The notes under the pieces were generated by a model, which was given only the letters and a program-made list of their open reading frames with translations, was not told where the DNA came from and did not search any database. A DNA stretch of 64,000 nt from Thiomicrospira sp. ALE5 (GTDB taxonomy: Bacteria > Pseudomonadota > Gammaproteobacteria > Thiomicrospirales > Thiomicrospiraceae). Below are positions 54,747-63,723 of the stretch, piece by piece. Each line of letters starts with the position of its first letter. Position 1 is the first letter of the stretch. The position numbers were made by a program, and so were the translations under genes. The stretch is taken from contig NZ_FOYY01000003.1 in NCBI RefSeq assembly GCF_900112445.1, positions 507,960 to 571,959 on the forward strand. The letters run 5' to 3'.

Positions 54747-57017
54747 TTAGGCATCAGCTAGTTGCTTCGCCGACTCGGCTTCTAAACTTAAACTATCAGT
54801 CGCCTTGTCTAGCTTAATTCTAACCGCACCACCTTGTTGTAAATCACCAAACAAGAGCAACTCAGCCAGCGGCTGCTTAACTTGCTGTTGAATTAAACGC
54901 GACATCGGTCGTGCGCCCATCAATGGATCAAAGCCTTTTTTAGCTAACCAGTCGCGAGCATCGTTATCTAATACTAGCGACACCTTTTTCTCAGACAAGG
55001 TTTGTTCAAGGGCAAAAATAAACTTATTCACCACTGAACCCATTGAAGCTTCACTTAAACGATTAAACTGAATCACCGCATCTAAACGGTTGCGAAACTC
55101 GGGTTTAAACATTTTCTTTAACTCGGACTCGAAGTCTTGACTGTGATCTTGTTCGGTAAAGCCAATACTCGAACGCGACATCATCTCGGCCCCGACATTG
55201 GAGGTCATAATCAGCACCACATTTCGAAAATCAACTTTACGGCCGTTATTATCAGTTAACGTACCGTGATCCATCACCTGCAACAAAAGGTTAAATACAT
55301 CAGGATGGGCTTTTTCAATTTCATCTAATAACACCACTGAATGAGGTTGGCGATTAACCGCTTCAGTGAGTAGCCCACCTTGATCAAAGCCAACATAGCC
55401 TGGCGGTGCACCAATTAAACGTGAAACCGTATGACGCTCCATATACTCAGACATATCAAAACGAACCAGCTCTACACCAAGGTGCTTAGCAAGCTGTTGC
55501 GTTAACTCTGTTTTACCCACTCCTGTTGGGCCTGCAAACAAGAATGACCCACTCGGCTTGTCTGGATTAGCCAACCCAGACCGCGCAAGTTTAATCGCTG
55601 ACACAACTTGACTAATCGCATGATCTTGCCCAAATACCACCCGCTTTAAATGCGATTCCAAATCAAATAAGCTATCTCGCTCCTTTTGCGTGATATTTGC
55701 AATGGGAATCCGTGCAATATTGGCCACAATCTGCTGAATTTCATGCACACCAATCTGCTTACGCCGACGACTAGGTGGCACCAAACGTTGCTTGGCTCCG
55801 GCTTCATCAATTACATCGATTGCTTTGTCAGGTAAGTGACGATCAGTAATGTAACGCTCAGCGAGCTCAGCTGCTGCTTTTAACGCTGGCTGGGTATATT
55901 TAACTTCGTGATGAGATTCAAACTGCGCCTTCAAACCTTTTAAAATCTGGATTGTTTCGGGCACACTCGGTTCGCGTACTTCTACTTTTTGGAAGCGTCG
56001 TGCCAAGGCGCGATCTTTTTCAAAAATACCGCGATACTCTTCATAGGTCGTCGCGCCAATGCAACGCAGCTGACCATTGGCCAATGCTGGCTTCATCAAG
56101 TTCGAGGCATCCATTGCGCCTCCTTGCACGGCTCCTGCGCCAATAATGGTATGAATTTCATCAATAAATAAAATGGCATGAGGCTGACGGGCTAATTCAT
56201 TGAGCAAGGCTTTAAAGCGCTTTTCAAAATCACCACGATAACGTGTGCCGGCTAATAAAGCCCCCATATCCAAGCTAAACACCACCGCATCACTTAAAGA
56301 CTCCGGCACCTCACCATGGACAATATTGTAGGCCAAACCTTCGGCAATAGACGTTTTGCCGACACCAGGTTCACCCACAAGCAGTGGGTTATTTTTACGA
56401 CGGCGACTCAAAATCTCTAAGGTACGACTTAACTCCCATTGACGGCCAATCATAGGATCCATGCGGCCTTCTAATGCATGCTTATTCAAGTTAAGCGCAA
56501 AATTAGTTATTGCTGACTCATTTGACTCATCACCATCTTGATCGACTTGTTGTTGCAAATCTTGATTGAGGTCATCTTGCTCACCATCAGTAACCACACC
56601 ATGAGCCAAATAACTTTTAACATCTACGCGCTCAACGCCATTGGATTCTAAAATATAAACAGCATGAGAATCCGGTTCAGCAAACATAGACGCGATTAGA
56701 TGCACACCCAATACTTCATTATTACCATTGGATTGCACCATATAGATAGCGCGCTCAATGACACGTTGGAATGACATAGTGGGATGAATTTCTAAGGCTT
56801 GACTTGACTGTGGCTGTTTGGGCTCTGTCTCAAGGTAACGTTCTATATCAAGTTCTATTTTGTCAATGTGGGCACCACAGGCGTTGAGAAGTTCCTGTAC
56901 GTCAGGAAGATTGAGCAACTCAAGCAATAGATGCTCAAGCGTCACAAATTCATGCTCATATTCTTGTGCAACGCTAAAAGCGTTACTAAGTGACATTTGA
57001 ACGGGTTTGCTTAACAT
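54747..57017 (-). CDS. clpA: ClpAP protease ATPase subunit ClpA
   Basis: A 756-residue AAA+ unfoldase with an amino Clp-N domain (1-145), first ATPase domain GEPGVGKTSIAEGLAY with IDEIHTIIGAGA, and second domain GPTGVGKTELTQQLAK with LLDEIEKAHPDVF. It contains the IGL-type loop region near residue 620 (SSIGFTEQ) that contacts ClpP. Length matches E. coli ClpA (758). It follows clpS by 27 bases. No CAGGCCTG copy is present in 2.3 kb. Confidence 0.97.
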   Translation of the reverse strand: MLSKPVQMSLSNAFSVAQEYEHEFVTLEHLLLELLNLPDVQELLNACGAHIDKIELDIERYLETEPKQPQSSQALEIHPTMSFQRVIERAIYMVQSNGNNEVLGVHLIASMFAEPDSHAVYILESNGVERVDVKSYLAHGVVTDGEQDDLNQDLQQQVDQDGDESNESAITNFALNLNKHALEGRMDPMIGRQWELSRTLEILSRRRKNNPLLVGEPGVGKTSIAEGLAYNIVHGEVPESLSDAVVFSLDMGALLAGTRYRGDFEKRFKALLNELARQPHAILFIDEIHTIIGAGAVQGGAMDASNLMKPALANGQLRCIGATTYEEYRGIFEKDRALARRFQKVEVREPSVPETIQILKGLKAQFESHHEVKYTQPALKAAAELAERYITDRHLPDKAIDVIDEAGAKQRLVPPSRRRKQIGVHEIQQIVANIARIPIANITQKERDSLFDLESHLKRVVFGQDHAISQVVSAIKLARSGLANPDKPSGSFLFAGPTGVGKTELTQQLAKHLGVELVRFDMSEYMERHTVSRLIGAPPGYVGFDQGGLLTEAVNRQPHSVVLLDEIEKAHPDVFNLLLQVMDHGTLTDNNGRKVDFRNVVLIMTSNVGAEMMSRSSIGFTEQDHSQDFESELKKMFKPEFRNRLDAVIQFNRLSEASMGSVVNKFIFALEQTLSEKKVSLVLDNDARDWLAKKGFDPLMGARPMSRLIQQQVKQPLAELLLFGDLQQGGAVRIKLDKATDSLSLEAESAKQLADA

Positions 57018-57044
57018 AGTGGCATCTTCCGTATTAAAGGTAAA

Positions 57045-57341
57045 TTATTCGGCTTCTATTTGACACAACAATGGATGTTGGTGATCTCGTGCATAGCGAT
57101 TAACTTGATAACACTTGGTTTCTGCAATCTCTCGCGTGTAAATACCGCATACCCCTTTGCCATGATGGTGTATGGCTAACATAACCTGCATAGCCTTATC
57201 ATAATCCATTCGGAAGAACTTCATCAACAAATCGACAACAAAGTCCATTGGGGTAAAATCGTCATTAAGTAGCACCACTTTATATCGTTTGGGTGGCTTC
57301 ACTGCCTGCTTAGCAGGACTTAATACAACAGCATCAGTCAT
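57045..57341 (-). CDS. clpS: ClpS adaptor (N-end rule)
   Basis: A 98-residue adaptor that delivers N-degron substrates to ClpA. It shows [20 protein letters not shown] (with the substrate-binding Asn-Asp-Asp), [21 protein letters not shown] and [11 protein letters not shown] at the end. It is placed directly before clpA as usual. Confidence 0.97.
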   Translation of the reverse strand: MTDAVVLSPAKQAVKPPKRYKVVLLNDDFTPMDFVVDLLMKFFRMDYDKAMQVMLAIHHHGKGVCGIYTREIAETKCYQVNRYARDHQHPLLCQIEAE

Positions 57342-57380
57342 AGTTGGATGTTTAGAAATATAATTGAATAGTTTTATTGA

Positions 57381-58133
57381 CTAGGCAGCGACTAACTTAG
57401 CATACAAATGCCCAGTCAATCCATGCTTTTCGCATGGCAAACCTTTATTCTGAAGACGAACAAGCTTACCTTGTTGATAATTTTGTGGAACCACTAAACT
57501 CAATCGGCCAACAGGCGATTCAAATTGAATTTTTTTGCCGGGTACTAATAAACACGCAGGCACCTTGACCTCACCATACAAGTCTGCACCCTCTAGCCGC
57601 CAACTCAGACTTTCCTTACTGATGTTAAACCTCACCAAATAATCACCCGAAGCGCCGCCATACAGACCCGGATACCCCTTGCCGGGTATACGGAAAGTTT
57701 TGCCCTCAAAAGCATCACGATTAAACTTCATTTTCACTTTAATGCCAGGCAAATAAAAATAACCTTGATGTAATAAGCGAATGGCATAACGTAGTGTTAG
57801 CGGATAAGTCATGACTCGATCACGCCCTCTTATGGGGCTACTGCCTGCACGCCATGACTGCGAACGATAAAATGTGTCATGCTGACTTTGACTCGTGCGC
57901 GACTGATGTTGCCCTCGAGCTCGCGTATAAGCTTGCTTATGACGAGATAATACCTCATAGGCTTCAGCGACTTCTTGGAAGCGTGTTTTCGCATCCTCTT
58001 GCACACACACATCGGGATGAAAGCGTCGTGCCATTTTGCGATAAGCCGCTTTGATGGTTTTATCACATGCCTCAAAAGGCACGCCTAACACGGCAAAATA
58101 GTCTTTAGTGAGATCAAATTGTTGTGCCAGCAT
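57381..58133 (-). CDS. DnaJ-domain co-chaperone, CbpA-like
   Basis: A 250-residue protein. Residues 11-65 form a J domain with HPD (about 38-40; FHPDVC). A short glycine-poor linker follows, then a DnaJ carboxyl substrate-binding domain (about 105-245) with FRIPGKGYPGLYGGASGDYLVRF. The zinc-finger region of DnaJ is missing, as in CbpA. It assists DnaK and may bind DNA. It is 39 bases upstream of clpS on the same strand. Confidence 0.88.
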   Translation of the reverse strand: MLAQQFDLTKDYFAVLGVPFEACDKTIKAAYRKMARRFHPDVCVQEDAKTRFQEVAEAYEVLSRHKQAYTRARGQHQSRTSQSQHDTFYRSQSWRAGSSPIRGRDRVMTYPLTLRYAIRLLHQGYFYLPGIKVKMKFNRDAFEGKTFRIPGKGYPGLYGGASGDYLVRFNISKESLSWRLEGADLYGEVKVPACLLVPGKKIQFESPVGRLSLVVPQNYQQGKLVRLQNKGLPCEKHGLTGHLYAKLVAA

Positions 58134-58168
58134 ATGGATTCCTGCCTTAATTAGCGTTAAGGATGCGT

Positions 58169-58174
58169 TATAAT
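58169..58174 (+). promoter_or_regulatory. Candidate promoter -10 for pseudouridine synthase
   Basis: A perfect TATAAT lies 31 bases before the pseudouridine synthase ATG in the divergent gap. The -35 region (TTAATT, 16 bases upstream) is poor. Confidence 0.35.
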
Positions 58175-58205
58175 TTGTTTAATTGAAGCAATCTAAGCAA
58201 TAAAA

Positions 58206-58775
58206 ATGCCAACACCAAGCAAGCCCATCCTACTCTTTAATAAACCCTATGATGTTCTATGTCAGTTCACCGATGAACAAGGACGCGCGACCTTAGCCGA
58301 TTTTATTGATCAACCGGGTTACTATGCTGCCGGACGCCTTGACCGTGATAGTGAGGGCTTAATGCTTTTGACCAATGATGGTCGGATACAACATAAAATC
58401 AGCCACCCCAAGTTTAAACTGCCTAAAACCTATTGGGTGCAAGTAGAAGGCTCACCCACTGAAGAGGCGCTGAACGCATTAAGCAAGGGCGTGACGCTAA
58501 AAGATGGCCCAACCCTACCGGCAAACGTCACTTTAATAGCTGAACCTAAAGAACTCTGGCCACGAAACCCACCGATTCGTGAACGTAAAAGCATTCCCAC
58601 TGCTTGGCTCAGTATAACGATTAGCGAAGGGCGTAATCGGCAAGTAAGACGCATGACCGCTGCGGTCGGCCTTCCCACTCTACGCCTGATTCGCTATCAA
58701 ATAGGGCCATACAAGTTAGACAATTTAGCCCCCGGTGAATGGCAGTTTGCACCCCTACTGAATCTGTTAAAATAA
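58206..58775 (+). CDS. rluE: 23S rRNA pseudouridine synthase RluE type
   Basis: A 189-residue RsuA/RluB/E/F-family enzyme without an S4 domain, which points to RluE. The catalytic aspartate is in [30 protein letters not shown] begins the fold and [21 protein letters not shown] closes it. RluE modifies U2457 of 23S rRNA in E. coli. mnmA follows 32 bases downstream, so the transcript holds several RNA-modification genes. Confidence 0.92.
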   Translation: MPTPSKPILLFNKPYDVLCQFTDEQGRATLADFIDQPGYYAAGRLDRDSEGLMLLTNDGRIQHKISHPKFKLPKTYWVQVEGSPTEEALNALSKGVTLKDGPTLPANVTLIAEPKELWPRNPPIRERKSIPTAWLSITISEGRNRQVRRMTAAVGLPTLRLIRYQIGPYKLDNLAPGEWQFAPLLNLLK

Positions 58776-58807
58776 TGCCCGTATTTATATAAAACGATTA
58801 GGTATCT

Positions 58808-59968
58808 ATGTTTAACCCAGCTAACCAAACCATTAAAGTGATTGTCGGTCTGTCCGGTGGTGTTGATTCGTCAGTCACCGCTTGGTTACTTAAACAGCAA
58901 GGCTATCAGGTTGAAGGCCTGTTTATGAAAAACTGGGAAGGCGATGATACCGATGATTATTGCCCTGCCGCGGCAGACTTACAAGATGTCTTTGCGGTAT
59001 GCGAGCGCCTTGATATTCCCCTGCATGTTGAAAACTTTGCTCAAGAATACTGGCAACATGTTTTTGAACACTTCTTAACCGAATACCAAACCGGCCGCAC
59101 CCCGAATCCCGATATTTTATGTAATAAAGAAATCAAATTTAAAGCCTTTTTAGATCACGCGCTGGCATTGGGCGCCGACAAAATTGCCACCGGCCACTAT
59201 GCGCGGGTGCAGCAATCCACTAATGGCGATTACCAACTATTAAAAGGCTTAGACCCCAATAAAGATCAAAGTTATTTTTTATATACCTTACAGCAGTATG
59301 CACTTTCTCACACCCTGTTTCCAATTGGTCATTTACCTAAACCTGAGGTGCGTCAGTTAGCCGAGGCAGCAGGCCTGGTGGTTCACAATAAAAAAGATAG
59401 CACCGGCATCTGTTTTATTGGTGAACGCAAATTCAAGGACTTTTTACAGCGCTACTTACCCGCCCAGCCGGGTGATATTGTTAACGAGCAAGGTGACAAG
59501 GTGGGTCAGCATGAAGGTTTAATGTATTACACACTCGGCCAGCGTAAAGGCTTAGGGATTGGTGGTGGTCACGGCGAGTCCGGTGAACCCTGGTTTGTGG
59601 TTGACAAAAACCTCACGACGAATCAACTGATTGTCGCCCAGGGTGATCAACAGCCTAGTTTGTATCACCGCGCCCTATCGGCGCAAGATTTAGATTGGGT
59701 ATCGGGTGAAGCGCCAGCCTTAAATAGACTCCTCACTGCTAAAATTCGCTATCGCCAACACGAGCAGGCCTGCTGGATTCGTGATATTCAACCTGACGAC
59801 CAAAACAAAGCACAGATTGTTGTAGAGTTTGAACAGCCACAAAAAGCCATCACCCCAGGGCAGTCGATCGTGTTTTATGATGGTGAGCTATGCTTAGGTG
59901 GCGGTGTTATCAACGCACGCCATGATAGCTGGCAAGCACTGCGTCTAGATTCAAACGCACCTATATAA
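58808..59968 (+). CDS. mnmA: tRNA 2-thiouridylase MnmA
   Basis: A 386-residue enzyme adding sulfur to U34 of tRNA for Lys, Glu and Gln. The ATP-binding PP-loop is [11 protein letters not shown] (about 13-23). The two catalytic cysteines are in [12 protein letters not shown] (about 106) and [12 protein letters not shown] (about 202). Length is normal. It precedes hflD by 25 bases, the usual pair. Two CAGGCCTG copies lie at 59370 and 59765. Confidence 0.97.
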   Translation: MFNPANQTIKVIVGLSGGVDSSVTAWLLKQQGYQVEGLFMKNWEGDDTDDYCPAAADLQDVFAVCERLDIPLHVENFAQEYWQHVFEHFLTEYQTGRTPNPDILCNKEIKFKAFLDHALALGADKIATGHYARVQQSTNGDYQLLKGLDPNKDQSYFLYTLQQYALSHTLFPIGHLPKPEVRQLAEAAGLVVHNKKDSTGICFIGERKFKDFLQRYLPAQPGDIVNEQGDKVGQHEGLMYYTLGQRKGLGIGGGHGESGEPWFVVDKNLTTNQLIVAQGDQQPSLYHRALSAQDLDWVSGEAPALNRLLTAKIRYRQHEQACWIRDIQPDDQNKAQIVVEFEQPQKAITPGQSIVFYDGELCLGGGVINARHDSWQALRLDSNAPI

Positions 59969-59993
59969 ATTAAACACAGAAGGTAGAGTTTTC

Positions 59994-60671
59994 ATGGCCG
60001 ACTATTACACTGAACAAGACCGCACTCAAGCCCTGCTAGGTATTTACCAAGTAGCCAAATGTGTGTATGACATCGCTACCACCGGTAAACACGATGATCT
60101 GGCTTTTAAAACGGCAATCAACTCGCTATTCATTATGAATCCTGATAACACCCTTGATGTCTATGGCGGTGATATGGCTAACTTGCAGGGAGGGGTTTCA
60201 ACCCTGCTTGCGCAGATGGGTAGCAGTAGCACAGAAGAACTCCGCAACTTAGAAATCACCCGTTATGCTATTAATCTGATTACCTTAGAACGCAGTGTTC
60301 ATCAGGCCGATGGGGTATTAGGCTCAATCGCACAGGGTTTAAGCCAAGCCGGAAAACAACGCTTATTATTTGATGATTTTCATGAAAATGTCATTGCATC
60401 ATTGGCTAATGTCTATGCCAAAAATGTCAGCGAACTTTCGCCGCGCATCATGGTTAAAGGACAGCATGGTCACCTACAAAACACCCATAATGCCAATAAA
60501 ATCCGGGCACTGTTACTAGCAGGCATTCGCTCGGCGATTTTATGGCGGCAATGTGGCGGCAGTCGTTGGAAGTTGTTATGGAGTCGTAAGAAGATTTTAC
60601 GGATTGCGCAATCAATGTATCGACCTAAAAACGATCGACAAGACGGCGAAAGTTTATTTCGCCGTCATTAA
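59994..60671 (+). CDS. hflD: HflD, lysogenization regulator homolog
   Basis: A 225-residue helical protein of the HflD (YcfC) family, recognised from position after mnmA and from QALLGIYQVAKCVYDIATTG and VKGQHGHLQNTHNANKIRALLLAGIRSAILWRQ. In E. coli HflD affects lambda CII, but its chromosomal role is unclear. The end is basic and slightly longer than in E. coli (213). Confidence 0.92.
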   Translation: MADYYTEQDRTQALLGIYQVAKCVYDIATTGKHDDLAFKTAINSLFIMNPDNTLDVYGGDMANLQGGVSTLLAQMGSSSTEELRNLEITRYAINLITLERSVHQADGVLGSIAQGLSQAGKQRLLFDDFHENVIASLANVYAKNVSELSPRIMVKGQHGHLQNTHNANKIRALLLAGIRSAILWRQCGGSRWKLLWSRKKILRIAQSMYRPKNDRQDGESLFRRH

Positions 60672-60701
60672 GACAGAAGTTATTAAGGCAGGATTAGACT
60701 G

Positions 60702-61385
60702 TTATTTTAAACGTTTCGCCATGACGCCGTCATAGTGACTAATCATGCCGCGATAAAGTTGCGGCAATTCAGGCACCACTGAGCTTTGTACCGCCTCTAG
60801 CGTCATCAGTTCACGCTGCCAGGCCTGCAATTTAGGCAGTCCTTCAAGCACATCTAAATCACAATGGTTTTTTAGCAATTCAAAACGCATTAACATCGGC
60901 GCATAGGCAGCATCAATCAAATTGAATGTTTCGCCATTAAAAAAGCGCGCACCCGAATGCACCTGCTCCAAGCGCTCAAGTAAACTACGAATCGACGCAA
61001 TAATCTTATCGCAGGCCTGCTGATCTTGTTCATGAACAATACCATGCAAGCCATTCATACCCATTAGCTCCCCCCCAAACGCAATCCACGCGCGGTTTTT
61101 AGCCTTAACCAACGGATCAACCGGATGCAAACTTGGCGGGGTAATTTCATCAACATATTCTTGAATCACCGACGATTCAAATAACACTTGATCGTCATTA
61201 ACCTGCATGACCGGCACCTTGCCTAGGGGGGAGAGGGCTTTAAACCACTCTGGTGGATTATTTAAGTCAATGTATTCAATTTCATAAGGCACGTTTTTAG
61301 TGAGCAAGGTAATCACGGTACGCTGCACATAAGGACAAAGCTTAAAGCTGATTAATTTAAGTTTAGGAATCGCAGGAGTTGTCAT
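60702..61385 (-). CDS. Glutathione S-transferase family protein
   Basis: A 227-residue two-domain protein: thioredoxin-like domain with ISFKLCPYVQRTVITLLTKN (catalytic Cys likely) and PLGKVPVMQVNDDQVLFESSVIQEYVDE, then the helical GST domain. A Cys-Pro-Tyr start resembles omega/CLIC-type or dehydroascorbate-reductase-like GSTs rather than SspA. The start at 61385 follows CGAGGTG; the longer frame to 61412 overlaps the ferredoxin gene end. It probably reduces mixed disulfides. Confidence 0.83.
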   Translation of the reverse strand: MTTPAIPKLKLISFKLCPYVQRTVITLLTKNVPYEIEYIDLNNPPEWFKALSPLGKVPVMQVNDDQVLFESSVIQEYVDEITPPSLHPVDPLVKAKNRAWIAFGGELMGMNGLHGIVHEQDQQACDKIIASIRSLLERLEQVHSGARFFNGETFNLIDAAYAPMLMRFELLKNHCDLDVLEGLPKLQAWQRELMTLEAVQSSVVPELPQLYRGMISHYDGVMAKRLK

Positions 61386-61408
61386 AGCTAGCACCTCGTT
61401 TAGATGTA

Positions 61409-61666
61409 TCAAATTCGATCAGTATTGACCAAATGCGTAAATTTTTCTAACAGGGATTCTTTCGATTCTATATGCGCCGGATCGGTAATAATCACATCAA
61501 TTGGGCAAACACTAATACAGGTGGGCTTGTCATAAAACCCCACGCACTCGGTACACAAGTCAGGGTTGATTTCATAAATCTTCTCGCCCATCGAGATCGC
61601 TTGATTGGGGCACTCTGGCTCACACATATCGCAGTTAATGCAACCGGATAAAATTTTTAATGCCAT
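61409..61666 (-). CDS. YfhL-type 2[4Fe-4S] ferredoxin
   Basis: An 85-residue ferredoxin. The cysteines are arranged CINCDMCEPECP and later CTECVGFYDKPTCISVCP, with the long loop of the YfhL/alvin class between the second pair of cysteines. A short carboxyl helix follows. It carries electrons at low potential. In Escherichia, YfhL is linked to the TrhP tRNA hydroxylation pathway, and trhP lies 48 bases upstream here on the same strand, so co-function is likely. Confidence 0.93.
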   Translation of the reverse strand: MALKILSGCINCDMCEPECPNQAISMGEKIYEINPDLCTECVGFYDKPTCISVCPIDVIITDPAHIESKESLLEKFTHLVNTDRI

Positions 61667-61714
61667 CGATACCTGCCCTCAATCACACTTAAGTTTGGCT
61701 AAGAATAGCTATAC

Positions 61715-63145
61715 TTATGCCGAAGCCGCAACAGCGGCTTGATCACGCACCGGATCACCGCCCCAGCTTTCGTTACGCATTAATAAGCCAAACGCCAACA
61801 CATCGGCCGCCAGTCCTTTAAACGGATTCGGAATTTTGGCAATCCAACCGGAACCTAACGCCGCATCAATCGGATGATCGTGTTTATCGAGCAGCTGATC
61901 CAGCACCATGGTCATATTGCCGGCAGGTGTCATAATTTCAATTGAATCACCGACACAGAATTTATTTTTTACGTCAATAGTCAGCCATTCATCCGTTGAC
62001 GCAATAACTTCACCGACAAAACGCTGATATTCTGACTTAGATACGCCATAGTCATAGTTTTGGTATTCTGAATGCACATGACGACGCAAAAACCCTTCGG
62101 TATAGCCACGACTGGCTAAGCCATCAAGTTGTAATAATAAATCTGAATCAAACGGTTTACCGGCCGCTGCATCATCGATCGCTTTACGATAGACCTGTGC
62201 CGTACGCGCCACATAGTAATGCGATTTCGTGCGACCTTCAATTTTAAGGGAGTGCACCCCCATCTTCACCAAGTCGGGGATCAACTCAACGGCGCGCAAA
62301 TCTTTTGAGTTCATAATATAGGTGCCGTGTTCATCTTCAAAGGCCGGCATCAATTCACCTGGACGCCCCTGCTCCTCAAGCAACCAGACGCGATCCGTGG
62401 TCTCACCGACACCCAAGGTCGGCTCCGGATTTGCTAATTCATTAACACTGGGCGCAGGACGGTCCGTCGTACCGGTTAAATCGGTAATCCGCTCGACGCC
62501 GACCACATCGCCCGCTGCATTTTCCTTGCCTTCATAGGTGTTGTAATTCCAGCGGCAAGCGTTAGTACAGGTGCCTTGATTGGCGTCACGTTTATTGATA
62601 TAACCTGATAACAAACAGCGCCCCGAGTAGGCAATACATAAAGCGCCGTGCACAAAAACTTCTAATTCCATTTCAGGTACTTGCTCACGTATCTCGGCAA
62701 TTTCTTGCACTGACAGCTCACGCGACAACACCACTCGCGTAATGCCCATTTGGTGCCAAAATTTAACGGTAGCCCAATTCACCGCATTCGATTGTACTGA
62801 TAGATGAATTTCTTGCTGAGGGAAGTGCTCACGCACCATCATAATCATGCCGGGGTCTGACATAATCAATGCATCCGGTTTCATATTGATCACCGGCTCG
62901 ATATCTTTCAAAAAGGTTTTTAACTTAGAATTGTGGGCGGCAATGTTGGTCACCACATAAAACTTTTTACCCAGTTCATGCGCGCGCGCAATGCCTTTAG
63001 CAAGGTTATCGTGATCGAACTCATTATTACGCACGCGCAGGCTGTAACGAGGCTGGCCGGCATAAACAGCATCGGCACCATAGGCAAAGGCATATTCCAT
63101 GTTTTTCATGGTGCCAGCGGGTGATAAGAGTTCAGATTTAAACAT
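61715..63145 (-). CDS. trhP: tRNA uridine hydroxylation protein TrhP (peptidase U32 family, YegQ)
   Basis: A 476-residue U32-family protein. It begins ELLSPAGTMKNMEYAFAYGADAVYAGQPRYSLR, with the U32 signature ELEVFVHGALCIAYSGRCLLSGY and the cysteines of DANQGTCTNACRW for the iron-sulfur cluster. A region of about 55 acidic residues (about 205-260) is longer than in E. coli YegQ. It hydroxylates U34 of tRNA using prephenate as donor. The downstream ferredoxin supports an iron-sulfur role. Confidence 0.93.
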   Translation of the reverse strand: MFKSELLSPAGTMKNMEYAFAYGADAVYAGQPRYSLRVRNNEFDHDNLAKGIARAHELGKKFYVVTNIAAHNSKLKTFLKDIEPVINMKPDALIMSDPGMIMMVREHFPQQEIHLSVQSNAVNWATVKFWHQMGITRVVLSRELSVQEIAEIREQVPEMELEVFVHGALCIAYSGRCLLSGYINKRDANQGTCTNACRWNYNTYEGKENAAGDVVGVERITDLTGTTDRPAPSVNELANPEPTLGVGETTDRVWLLEEQGRPGELMPAFEDEHGTYIMNSKDLRAVELIPDLVKMGVHSLKIEGRTKSHYYVARTAQVYRKAIDDAAAGKPFDSDLLLQLDGLASRGYTEGFLRRHVHSEYQNYDYGVSKSEYQRFVGEVIASTDEWLTIDVKNKFCVGDSIEIMTPAGNMTMVLDQLLDKHDHPIDAALGSGWIAKIPNPFKGLAADVLAFGLLMRNESWGGDPVRDQAAVAASA

Positions 63146-63178
63146 GCGTGGAGTCCCCTCAAAAATTCCCGACTTATT

Positions 63179-63697
63179 TTATCGGAAATTAATCAGTTTG
63201 TCTTGCCAGGCCTGGTATTTGTCAGCAAAACTTAGCGCAGCATGGGCAGGACTCGTTGAAGGCATCACACACCATTCGATATTGGGAAAGCTTTCAATGA
63301 CCGACGCGGCAAGATAACGTTTAAATAGCTGGCCTGCTTTTTGACCATTACACATAATAAGCTGGCAGTTAGGCTGTTGCTCAAGTAACGACAATATGGG
63401 ATTAAGGGTGATACTATCGGCTTTTATTGCGCTATCTAGACTGCCCTGGCGTTGACATTGAGCAATCACATCCCACAAGCCGATACCCTGTTCAGCCAGA
63501 AGTTGATAACGCGTTGGTAGATGAGACGGCCAGGTTTTTACCCCTAGGCATTGCGCCATAATGGGCCAGAACTGATTGCGTGGGTGGGCATAATAAGCCT
63601 GCGCCTGCAGCGAGGCTTCACCTGGCATGGAGCCTAAAATCAAAACCCGCATCACAGCGGGTTGGGGCACAACAGGCGCTAAGCTATGACACTGCAT
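63179..63697 (-). CDS. Uracil-DNA glycosylase superfamily, deoxyinosine type
   Basis: A 172-residue UDG-fold enzyme of the family acting on deoxyinosine (family 6). RVLILGSMPGEASLQAQAYYAHPRNQFWP is its diagnostic start, with LWDVIAQC and MPSTSPAHA as later loops. It removes hypoxanthine from deaminated adenine. The SMPG motif replaces the GQDPY of classical UDG. CAGGCCTG lies at 63207 near the end. Confidence 0.87.
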   Translation of the reverse strand: MQCHSLAPVVPQPAVMRVLILGSMPGEASLQAQAYYAHPRNQFWPIMAQCLGVKTWPSHLPTRYQLLAEQGIGLWDVIAQCQRQGSLDSAIKADSITLNPILSLLEQQPNCQLIMCNGQKAGQLFKRYLAASVIESFPNIEWCVMPSTSPAHAALSFADKYQAWQDKLINFR

Positions 63698-63723
63698 AGA
63701 TTCATGCGCGCTAACAAGTGTGA

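Larger units (their letters stand above)
1486..63214. repeat. Highly iterated palindrome CAGGCCTG (38 copies)
   Basis: The octamer starts at 1486, 5722, 6651, 8760, 8931, 9263, 10937, 11089, 12322, 13144, 14135, 15081, 18542, 19838, 20556, 27083, 28299, 31410, 32307, 32672, 33729, 35036, 35562, 38238, 38821, 39864, 48381, 48756, 51822, 53049, 53274, 53536, 54053, 59370, 59765, 60820, 61012 and 63207. Left neighbour is G or C in 37 and right neighbour in 36. Ten copies extend to AGCAGGCCTGCT and four to ACCAGGCCTGGT. Thirty-six lie in genes: 20 are read Gln-Ala-Trp/Cys, 15 Ala/Pro-Gly-Leu and one Arg-Pro; two (19838, 35562) are between genes. About one copy is expected by chance. Counted by eye, so the total may shift slightly. 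Confidence 0.95.

Noticed and set aside
1486-63214. The palindrome as a StuI or HaeIII restriction site under selection
   Set aside because: Restriction pressure normally removes sites; here the octamer is enriched and the extra outer bases (S on both sides) are not part of those recognition sequences.
1486-63214. The palindrome as a MatP- or SlmA-like chromosome-organisation site
   Set aside because: Such sites occur tens of times per genome; one per 1.7 kb is far too dense. A HIP-like element fits better.
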